Positions 1 to 5,191 of a stretch of 6,256 nucleotides of DNA are shown one piece after another (the stretch's first letter is position 1; every line of letters begins with the position of its first letter). The position numbers and the translations under genes are program-made. Where the stretch lies: positions 1 through 6,256 of the forward strand of contig DVKN01000227.1 of assembly GCA_018716005.1 (NCBI GenBank), read 5' to 3'. The stretch comes from Candidatus Scatomorpha stercoravium (GTDB taxonomy: Bacteria; Bacillota; Clostridia; Oscillospirales; Oscillospiraceae). The notes beneath the pieces were generated by a model that worked only from the letters and a program-made list of their open reading frames with translations, had not been told where the DNA came from and searched no databases.

Positions 1-1404
1 TATGACGCCCCCTTCTATGCCACGACGGGCGATACGCCAAACACGCTCACCGTGTGCGGTGAGGACGACAACTGGAACATCAAATGGGACGGCGAGACGC
101 TGACGCTCAGGGACGCGACGGTATTCTGCAAAATGGAGAATCAAGCGGGCACCAACACAGCAATTCAGCGCGACTTGGGCGTCAGCCTCGCCATTGAGCT
201 CATCGGCGACAACACCGTCATCGGGCCGCAGTGCGGCATCGCCGCTGATGATATTGCCATCTCCGGCGAAGGCACGCTGAGGATTTGGGCGTATGAGAAC
301 CCCAGGGACGGCAAGGTCAGCTATGCCTTCGGCGGCAATGTCACGATAACGGGCGGCACGGTTGAGGCGACGGGCTACTACGCGCCCGTCAATGGCAGCC
401 TTATAATCGCTGAGGGCGGTTACGAGCTGAGCGCGTACGGCGATATCGATGCAGATGACGAAACCGGCCCCGACTGGGAGGCCATGGCCGGCGCGGCGGA
501 GGCCGTCGAGTTCACCGCCGGAAGCGCCGTGACCCTGCCGGAAGACACGCGGTACATCAAGGCCGCCCCGGCGGAAGACGAGCCCGACCCCGAGCCTGAC
601 CCCGATTGGCCCGATTGGCCCTGGCATCCGGGCGGCTCCGGCGGCGCGGTTACGCGCTACGTCACGCTGAAGTTCGAGACGCGCGGCGGCAGCGAGCTCG
701 ACGAGCTCCGCGTCCCCGCCGGCACGACCGTCGACCTCACGGATTACTCAAGCGAGCGCCCCGGCTATGATTTCGCGCTCTGGTACCCCGACGAGACCTT
801 CGCGGGGAGCATAGACGAGATTTACATGGACCGCGACAAGACCGTCTACGCCGCCTGGGAGCCCTTCTCCGACGCCGCGCCCGGCGACTGGTTCTATGAG
901 GACCTTGTGTACGTCTACGAAAACGGCCTCATGGACGGTGTCTCCGAAACGCTCTTCGCGCCGGACGGCGCTGTGACGCGCGGCATGATAGTCACGATAC
1001 TGCACCGCCTCGAGGGCGGGCCGGTTGTGGATTACCTGCTGCCCTTCGCCGACGTGGACGAGGGCGCGTGGTACGCCGAGGCCGTCCGCTGGGCGGCGAG
1101 CGAGGGCATAGTCACCGGCGTGAGCGAGACCGCCTTCGCGCCCGGCGAGCCCGTCACCCGCGAGCAGCTCGCGGCCATACTCTGGCGCTATGCCAGGTAC
1201 AAGGGCCATGACGTCAGCATAGGCGAGAGCACGAACATACTCAGCTACACGGACTTCGCCGAGATAAGCGAGTACTCCATCCCCGCCATGCAGTGGGCCT
1301 GCGGCGAGGGCATAATCACCGGCAGCGGCGAGGGCGTCCTCAACCCGCGCGGCGGCGCGACCCGCGCCGAGGCGGCGGCCATGCTCGCGCGCTTCGCAAA
1401 GTAA
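1..1404 (+). CDS. Cell-surface protein with Listeria-Bacteroides repeat and three C-terminal SLH domains (5' partial)
   Basis: The frame is open from base 1 without a credible start, so this is the C-terminal 467 residues of a longer protein; the stop is TAA at 1402-1404. Residues about 20-175 form a beta-rich region with repeated Gly/Asn turns (LTLRDATV, LIGDNTVIG, ISGEGTLRI, VTITGGTVEATG), resembling the beta-helix or carbohydrate-binding-like modules of clostridial surface proteins. An acidic Pro/Asp/Trp linker at about 190-217 (DPEPDPDWPDWPW) follows, then one Listeria-Bacteroides (InlB B-type) repeat at about 219-287 ending in KTVYAAWEP. Three SLH modules finish the protein, at about 288-341, 347-402 and 416-467, with the motif positions reading TRGM, TREQ and TRAE. 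SLH triplets normally anchor proteins non-covalently to pyruvylated secondary wall polymer, so the product should be exported and wall-bound. Its ligand is unknown, and the signal peptide would lie outside the window. SLH1 and SLH2 share a GVSETxFAP segment. Confidence 0.88.
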   Translation, partial: YDAPFYATTGDTPNTLTVCGEDDNWNIKWDGETLTLRDATVFCKMENQAGTNTAIQRDLGVSLAIELIGDNTVIGPQCGIAADDIAISGEGTLRIWAYENPRDGKVSYAFGGNVTITGGTVEATGYYAPVNGSLIIAEGGYELSAYGDIDADDETGPDWEAMAGAAEAVEFTAGSAVTLPEDTRYIKAAPAEDEPDPEPDPDWPDWPWHPGGSGGAVTRYVTLKFETRGGSELDELRVPAGTTVDLTDYSSERPGYDFALWYPDETFAGSIDEIYMDRDKTVYAAWEPFSDAAPGDWFYEDLVYVYENGLMDGVSETLFAPDGAVTRGMIVTILHRLEGGPVVDYLLPFADVDEGAWYAEAVRWAASEGIVTGVSETAFAPGEPVTREQLAAILWRYARYKGHDVSIGESTNILSYTDFAEISEYSIPAMQWACGEGIITGSGEGVLNPRGGATRAEAAAMLARFAK

Positions 1405-1416
1405 AATAAATGCGCT

Positions 1417-1449
1417 GAGCCGCCCGGTTTTTGGCCGGGCGGCTCTTTT
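1417..1449 (+). terminator. Intrinsic terminator between convergent genes
   Basis: A perfect 11-bp stem pairs GAGCCGCCCGG (1417-1427) with CCGGGCGGCTC (1435-1445) around a 7-base loop, and TTTT follows at 1446-1449. It begins 12 bases after the stop of the SLH-protein gene, so it ends that transcript. Its last T lies next to the sigE stop codon on the other strand. Read on the minus strand the same stem is followed by a less regular T-rich stretch (ATTTATTTTA) after a few bases, so it may also end the spoIIGA-sigE transcript, less efficiently. Confidence 0.85.
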
Positions 1450-2157
1450 CTATGCGCCGAGCTTTATCATCTCGCCGCGCAGCTGCGCGATTATGCGCTT
1501 CTCAAGGCGGCTTATGTAGCTCTGGGAGATGCCGAGCAGGGCGGCGACCTCCTTCTGCGTGTATTCGACGCCGCCGACGAAGCCGTAGCGCAGGAGGATG
1601 ATGTTCTTCTCGCGCTCCGAGAGCGTGTCGATGGCGCGCATGAGCATCTCGCGGTCGGCGTCGTCCTCGAGCGGGCGGATGACCTCGTCGGCGTCGGTGC
1701 CGAGGATGTCGCTGAGCAGGAGCTCGTTGCCGTCGTAGTCGGTGTTCAGCGGCTCGTCTATGCTCACGTCGCCGCGCGAGGCGCTGTTCTTGCGCAGGTA
1801 CATGAGTATCTCGTTCTCGATGCAGCGCGAGGCGTAGGTCGCGAGCTTCACGGTCTTAGAGCTCTTGAAGGTGTTGACGGCCTTGATGAGGCCGATGGCC
1901 CCGATGCTGATGAGGTCCTCGATGTTGACGGCGGTGTTCTCAAAGCGGCGGGCGATGTAGACCACGAGGCGGAGGTTGTGCTCTATGAGCCTCGCGCGCG
2001 CGGCGTCGTCGCCGAGCTCGAGCGCGGCGATGGCCTCCGCCTCCTCCTCGCGGCCGAGCGGCGGCGGGAGCGTGTCGCTGCCGCCTATGTAGTGGATGGG
2101 CTCCGAGAAAAAGAGGCGTTCGAGGAACGTTTTCAGGGACTTGAGGGATAATTTCAT
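1450..2157 (-). CDS. sigE: RNA polymerase sporulation sigma factor SigE (pro-sigma-E)
   Basis: This encodes a 235-residue sigma-70 family factor, close to the 239 residues I recall for Bacillus subtilis SigE. It directs early mother-cell gene expression in sporulation. The N-terminal 22 or so residues are an amphipathic, Lys/Leu/Phe-rich pro-sequence. They precede HYIGGSDTLPPPL, which aligns with the known processing site, predicting cleavage near His22/Tyr23. Region 2 spans about 55-125 (NLRLVVYIARRFENT, then EDLISIGAIGLIKAVNTF, and LATYASRCIENEILMYLR). The stretch DEPLNTDYDGNELLLSD (134-150) is typical of SigE rather than SigK. Region 4 covers about 172-228, with a helix-turn-helix at about 198-220 (TQKEVAALLGISQSYISRL). 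The ATG at 2157-2155 is chosen because of the upstream Shine-Dalgarno and the pro-sequence match; a longer open frame upstream is only overlap with spoIIGA. It lies 20 bases after spoIIGA, its processing protease, in one operon. Confidence 0.96.
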   Translation of the reverse strand: MKLSLKSLKTFLERLFFSEPIHYIGGSDTLPPPLGREEEAEAIAALELGDDAARARLIEHNLRLVVYIARRFENTAVNIEDLISIGAIGLIKAVNTFKSSKTVKLATYASRCIENEILMYLRKNSASRGDVSIDEPLNTDYDGNELLLSDILGTDADEVIRPLEDDADREMLMRAIDTLSEREKNIILLRYGFVGGVEYTQKEVAALLGISQSYISRLEKRIIAQLRGEMIKLGA

Positions 2158-2163
2158 CGCAAA

Positions 2164-2171
2164 ACCTCCTT
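2164..2171 (-). promoter_or_regulatory. Ribosome binding site of sigE
   Basis: On the minus strand the sequence reads AAGGAGGT, a nearly complete Shine-Dalgarno, ending 6 bases before the ATG at 2157-2155. It fixes the sigE start against the longer in-frame ORF that extends up to about 2604. It is far stronger than the site in front of spoIIGA, so substrate could be made in excess over protease from one transcript; that last point is inference. Confidence 0.85.
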
Positions 2172-2177
2172 GTATGC

Positions 2178-2996
2178 TTATAAATCGGCCGGGATTATCG
2201 CGTCGAAGCCTCCGGCGAGGGGTTCGGGCGCGATTGCGAGCAGGAGCTCGCGCGCCTCGCCGTCCACGGCGGCGTAGTCCGGCCTCACCGCCGCGAGCAG
2301 GCCGCGCGAGCCGACGGCGCTGTAGGGTATGAGGAACGCGCGCCCGGCGAGGGCGGGGTTCGCGCCGAGGGCCGTGAAGACGTCGGCCGCCGCGCCGCGG
2401 TATACGCCGCCGAGCAGCGGCGCGAGCGCCGCCGCGTCGCATACGGCCGCCGCGCGCCCGCTCACGGGGTCGGCGAGGGAATTCCCCGTGTCCGCGAGCG
2501 CGCGGAGCGACGCCTCCGCGCCGCCGAGCCTCACCGTGAGCCGCGCCGTGCGCCGGGGCCTGAGCGCGCCGCGCCTGAGGAAGAGCGTCACCGCCGCGTA
2601 GCACACGGCGAAGCTCAGCGCGAGCACCCGCGCGTCCGCCGGAACATACGCCCCGCCCGGCGCGTCATAGCCCGCGAGCATGGACGAGGCCCAGACCGCC
2701 CCGCCGAACAGCGCGCTCACGGCAAAGAATGAGCCGCAGCAGCGCCAGAATCTGGCTTCCGAGCCGAATGCGACGAGGCTCATCCCCACTCCGACGGCGA
2801 TTTTCACTGCGGGATGGGAGGTAAATCCCCACCCGGGCGCCACCGAGGCCAGGGCATAGAGCGCGCCGAGGAGCGCGGCGAGGAAGATGCGCCCTCGATG
2901 GAGCGCCGCTCCCGCCACGCGCCCGGCCGCCAGGAGCAGCAGGTAATCCGCCGCGAGGTTGAGCGCTATGAGGCTGTCAGCATAGATGATGTCCAC
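2178..2996 (-). CDS. spoIIGA: Sporulation sigma-E factor-processing peptidase SpoIIGA
   Basis: This 272-residue membrane protein is somewhat shorter than the roughly 309 residues I recall for B. subtilis. SpoIIGA is an aspartic protease that removes the pro-sequence of pro-sigma-E at the sporulation septum after a forespore signal (SpoIIR). About five hydrophobic segments fill the N-terminal half (roughly 7-24, 35-54, 62-78, 86-108, 121-141), and the soluble C-terminal half is the protease domain. The catalytic motif is ADTGNSLADP, with Asp169 in a DTG context. FLIPYSAVGS (221-230) and the C-terminal FDAIIPA also match the family. The GTG start at 2996-2994 is kept because MDIIYADSLIALNLAADYLL aligns with the family N-terminus and an in-frame stop lies at 3035-3033 with no better start between. 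The Shine-Dalgarno is poor (AAGGG, one base from GTG). The gene is strikingly rich in Ala, Gly and Arg and in GC. Confidence 0.93.
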   Translation of the reverse strand: MDIIYADSLIALNLAADYLLLLAAGRVAGAALHRGRIFLAALLGALYALASVAPGWGFTSHPAVKIAVGVGMSLVAFGSEARFWRCCGSFFAVSALFGGAVWASSMLAGYDAPGGAYVPADARVLALSFAVCYAAVTLFLRRGALRPRRTARLTVRLGGAEASLRALADTGNSLADPVSGRAAAVCDAAALAPLLGGVYRGAAADVFTALGANPALAGRAFLIPYSAVGSRGLLAAVRPDYAAVDGEARELLLAIAPEPLAGGFDAIIPADL

Positions 2997-3035
2997 GCCC
3001 TTGAGAATACACCCTCGCCGCCGCGGATGTTGTCA

Positions 3036-3064
3036 TTTACAAGCCGCGCGAAGTTTGCTATAAT
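3036..3064 (+). promoter_or_regulatory. Sigma-A promoter of the pyrH-frr-uppS-cdsA-dxr operon
   Basis: The -35 element is TTTACA (3036-3041, one mismatch to TTGACA) and the -10 is a perfect TATAAT (3059-3064), with a 17-base spacer. TG at 3056-3057 one base before the -10 also gives an extended -10 (TGCTATAAT). Transcription should start near 3071, leaving a leader of about 87 bases before the pyrH ATG. No other promoter this good is visible before dxr, so it probably serves the whole downstream gene set. Confidence 0.85.
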
Positions 3065-3092
3065 ACTTACCGTGCAAAAGTTTACATTTCAC
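3060..3092 (-). promoter_or_regulatory. Possible promoter of spoIIGA-sigE
   Basis: On the minus strand a -10-like TATTAT occupies 3065-3060, sharing five positions with the TATAAT of the pyrH promoter. The best -35-like match upstream is GTGAAA (3092-3087), 21 bases away. That spacing is too long for an ordinary sigma-A promoter, but it recalls the B. subtilis spoIIG promoter, whose spacer is known to be unusually long (about 22 bases) and whose use depends on Spo0A. Transcription would start near 3053. This is a motif reading only. Confidence 0.35.
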
Positions 3093-3144
3093 GGCTTTCT
3101 TTCGCCGCACAGGTATATTAAAATGCGGGTGTGAGAATTTTATC

Positions 3145-3150
3145 GGAGGG
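3145..3150 (+). promoter_or_regulatory. Ribosome binding site that sets the pyrH start
   Basis: GGAGGG lies 7 bases before the ATG at 3158-3160. An in-frame GTG at 3131 lies upstream of this site and would place the Shine-Dalgarno inside the coding sequence, so the ATG at 3158 is preferred. It also gives a standard UMP kinase N-terminus. Confidence 0.85.
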
Positions 3151-3157
3151 GAAGAAC

Positions 3158-3880
3158 ATGGACGAGAAAAAACCTGTCTACAAGCGCGTGCTGATAAAAA
3201 TCAGCGGCGAGGCCCTGGCGGGCGACAAGAAGTCCGGGCTGGACTTCGGCGTGATAGGCTCCGTCTGCGAGGCGGTGAAGAAATGCCTCGCGCTCGGCGT
3301 CGAGGTCGGCATAGTCATAGGCGGCGGCAACTTCTGGCGCGGCGTAAAGGACGGCTCCGGCAAGATAGAGCGCACGCGGGCGGATCACATGGGCATGCTG
3401 GCCACGGTGATGAACTGCCTCGCGATGGCCGACGTCATGGAGCAGCACGGCATAGACGTGCGCGTGCAGACCGCGATAGAGATGCGCGCCATCGCTGAGC
3501 CCTACATCCGGCTGCGCGCCATGCGCCACCTCTCGAAGGGCCGCGTGGTGCTCTTCGGCGGCGGCACCGGCAACCCCTATTTCTCGACGGACACCGCGGC
3601 CGTGCTCCGCGCCGCCGAGATAGAGGCTGACGCCATCCTGCTCGCGAAGAACATCGACGGCGTCTACTCCGCCGACCCGCGCGTGGACCACGACGCCGTG
3701 AAGTACGACGCCATCACCTACGACGAGGTGCTCGCTCAGCACCTGGCCGTCATGGATACGACGGCGACCAGCCTCTCGATGGACAACTCCATCCCCGTCA
3801 TAGTATTCGAGCTCAAGGACCCCGAGAACATAGTCCGCGCCGTGCTGGGCGAGAAGGTCGGCACGGTAGTCACAAAATAA
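3158..3880 (+). CDS. pyrH: UMP kinase
   Basis: The 240-residue product is full length for bacterial UMP kinase, an amino-acid-kinase-fold enzyme that phosphorylates UMP to UDP with ATP in cytosolic pyrimidine synthesis, normally as a hexamer. Visible motifs are KISGEAL (14-20, phosphate-binding lysine), GGGNFWRG (55-62), the UMP-site segment RADHMGMLATVMN (74-86), FGGGTGNPYFSTDTAA (133-148), and LLAKNIDGVYSADP (161-174). MDTTATSLSMDN (199-210) lies near the C-terminus. These separate it from aspartate and glutamate kinases. It is the first gene of the operon, 16 bases before frr. The common pyrH-frr order is kept, but rpsB and tsf, which often precede pyrH, are absent here; the divergent spoIIGA occupies that place. 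Isoleucine codons are 10 ATA, 7 ATC and no ATT. Confidence 0.97.
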   Translation: MDEKKPVYKRVLIKISGEALAGDKKSGLDFGVIGSVCEAVKKCLALGVEVGIVIGGGNFWRGVKDGSGKIERTRADHMGMLATVMNCLAMADVMEQHGIDVRVQTAIEMRAIAEPYIRLRAMRHLSKGRVVLFGGGTGNPYFSTDTAAVLRAAEIEADAILLAKNIDGVYSADPRVDHDAVKYDAITYDEVLAQHLAVMDTTATSLSMDNSIPVIVFELKDPENIVRAVLGEKVGTVVTK

Positions 3881-3882
3881 GC

Positions 3883-3888
3883 AGGAGG
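3883..3888 (+). promoter_or_regulatory. Ribosome binding site that sets the frr start
   Basis: AGGAGG lies 8 bases before the ATG at 3897-3899. The in-frame TTG at 3891 would be only 2 bases from it, too close for initiation, so the ATG is taken as the frr start. Confidence 0.85.
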
Positions 3889-3896
3889 AATTGAAC

Positions 3897-4451
3897 ATGG
3901 CCACCGGTTACGAAGAATTTGAAAGCAGAATGAAGAAGACCAGCGAGAACCTGAGCATGAACCTCGCCGCCGTCCGCGCCGGCAGGGCGAACGCCGCCGT
4001 TCTCGACCAGATTTCCGTGGACTACTACGGCAGCCCCACGCCCATACAGCAGCTCGCGAACATCTCCACGCCCGACCCGCGCAGCCTTCTGATAGCGCCC
4101 TGGGACAAGAGCACCCTCAAGAGCATTGAGAAGGCCATCCTCGCGAGCGACCTCGGCATCAACCCGCAGAACGACGGCATCGCCATCCGCCTCGTCTTCC
4201 CGCAGCTCACCGAGGAGCGCCGCCGTGAGCTCGCCAAGCAGGTCAAGAAGTACGCCGAGGAGGCCAAGGTCGCCATCCGCAATATCCGCCGCGACGCCAT
4301 GGACAACTTCAAGACCCAGAAGAAGAACGGCGACATGACCGAGGACGACGTCAAGGTCGCCGAGAAGGATCTCCAGAAGATAACCGACGACTGGATAAAG
4401 GAGATTGACAAGATAGCCGACAAGAAGGAAAAGGAGCTCTTCGAAATCTGA
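3897..4451 (+). CDS. frr: Ribosome recycling factor
   Basis: The 184-residue product has the usual family length (about 185). With EF-G it splits the post-termination ribosome so that subunits can be reused. It shows the N-terminal helix of the three-helix bundle with VRAGRANAAVLD (26-37), then the small beta domain (VDYYGSPTPIQQLANIS, followed by LLIAPWDKS), then FPQLTEERRREL (101-112). The long charged C-terminal helices include the conserved IRNIRRDAMD (127-136), whose Arg131 corresponds to the essential Arg132 of E. coli RRF. The TGA stop at 4449-4451 overlaps the uppS ATG by one base (TGATG), so uppS is probably translated by ribosomes terminating on frr. Confidence 0.97.
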   Translation: MATGYEEFESRMKKTSENLSMNLAAVRAGRANAAVLDQISVDYYGSPTPIQQLANISTPDPRSLLIAPWDKSTLKSIEKAILASDLGINPQNDGIAIRLVFPQLTEERRRELAKQVKKYAEEAKVAIRNIRRDAMDNFKTQKKNGDMTEDDVKVAEKDLQKITDDWIKEIDKIADKKEKELFEI

Positions 4452-5191
4452 TGGCTCTCTTTAAGACTGAGACCGCGGCGGGGGAGGGGGCAAGGAACCT
4501 CCCCCGCCATATTGCGATAATACTCGACGGCAACGGCCGCTGGGCAAAGCGGCGCGGCCTCCCGCGCACGGCCGGCCACGCCGCCGGGGCGGAGACCTTC
4601 CGCCGCATCGCGACGTACTGCAAGAACATAGGCATAGACTACCTCACCGTCTACGCCTTCTCCACCGAGAACTGGAAGCGGCCGCGCGAGGAGGTCGAGG
4701 CCATCATGGGCCTGCTCGCGAAGTACCTGCGCGAGGCCGTCGACACCATGGAGCGCGACCACATACGCCTCAAGATACTCGGCGACCCCAGCATCCTCCC
4801 CGAGAGCCTGCGCGGCCTCATAAGCGAGACGGCGGACATATCCACGCACTACGAGGGCTTCCAGGCCAACGTCTGCCTCAACTACGGCGGGCGCGACGAG
4901 ATAGTGCGCGCCGCGCTGCGCTTTGCCGAGGACTACAAGGCCGGCAGGGCCGATACGTTGACGGAGGAGAGCTTCTCCGGCTATATGTTCTCCGCCGGCA
5001 TACCCGACCCGGACCTCATCATCCGCCCTGGCGGGGAGATGCGCCTCTCGAACTTCCTCATGTGGGAGAGCGCGTACTCCGAGCTAATCTTCACCGACGT
5101 GCTCTGGCCGGACTTCACCAGCGCGGACATAGACGCGGCTATCGCCGAGTACAACCGCCGCGACCGGCGCTTTGGGGGGATAAAGAAATGA
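4451..5191 (+). CDS. uppS: Undecaprenyl-diphosphate synthase (cis-prenyltransferase)
   Basis: The 246-residue product adds isopentenyl-PP units in cis to farnesyl-PP, giving undecaprenyl-PP, precursor of the lipid carrier for peptidoglycan and wall polymers. HIAIILDGNGRWAKRRGLPR (20-39) carries the catalytic Asp26 and the diphosphate-binding loop, followed by GHAAG (42-46). Other family segments are YAFSTENWKRP (68-78), LNYGGRDEI (143-151), and DLIIRPGGEMRLSNFLMWES (188-207). Arg192, Arg198, Ser200 and Glu211 correspond to the IPP and Mg-binding residues of the E. coli enzyme. The usual RTSGE reads RPGGE here, and the following WQ is WE. The start overlaps the frr stop by one base. AAGGAG at 4431-4436 is 14 bases upstream, rather far, which supports translational coupling. 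Codons 9-20 contain a perfect GC-rich hairpin. The last four bases overlap cdsA (ATGA). Confidence 0.96.
   Translation: MALFKTETAAGEGARNLPRHIAIILDGNGRWAKRRGLPRTAGHAAGAETFRRIATYCKNIGIDYLTVYAFSTENWKRPREEVEAIMGLLAKYLREAVDTMERDHIRLKILGDPSILPESLRGLISETADISTHYEGFQANVCLNYGGRDEIVRAALRFAEDYKAGRADTLTEESFSGYMFSAGIPDPDLIIRPGGEMRLSNFLMWESAYSELIFTDVLWPDFTSADIDAAIAEYNRRDRRFGGIKK
4477..4508 (+). repeat. Perfect 11-bp GC-rich inverted repeat at the start of uppS
   Basis: GGCGGGGGAGG (4477-4487) is exactly complementary to CCTCCCCCGCC (4498-4508), with a 10-base loop GGGCAAGGAA. It begins 26 bases after the first base of the uppS ATG, inside codons 9-20, where UppS proteins vary in sequence. No T-run follows, so it is not an intrinsic terminator. 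In mRNA it would be very stable and would lie just downstream of the initiating ribosome. A regulatory role is possible but unproven. Confidence 0.6.

Noticed and set aside
601..618. Tandem CCCGATTGG repeat
   Set aside because: It simply encodes the repeated Pro-Asp-Trp of the acidic linker in the surface protein; two copies are not a meaningful repeat array.
2158..2604. Long N-terminal extension in frame with sigE
   Set aside because: It reads as Arg/Ala-rich out-of-frame translation of spoIIGA. The AAGGAGGT site and the conserved pro-sequence place the sigE start at 2157.
3030..3038. TTGTCATTT as a Spo0A box for spoIIGA
   Set aside because: It matches TGTCGAA poorly and would lie downstream of the likely minus-strand start, the wrong place for an activator site.
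3070..3107. Hairpins in the pyrH leader (CCGTG/CACGG and CGGC/GCCG), possible attenuator or riboswitch
   Set aside because: The stems are only 4-5 bp, mutually exclusive in part, and no T-run or known riboswitch core is present in an 87-base leader.
3114..3119. TATATT as a second pyrH promoter -10
   Set aside because: No acceptable -35 hexamer lies 16-18 bases upstream, and there is no extended -10 TG.
3140..3904. 254-codon open frame on the minus strand opposite pyrH
   Set aside because: Its translation is His/Val/Ala/Arg-rich, with no recognisable family, and it mirrors the codon bias of pyrH. GC-rich genes routinely leave such open antisense frames.
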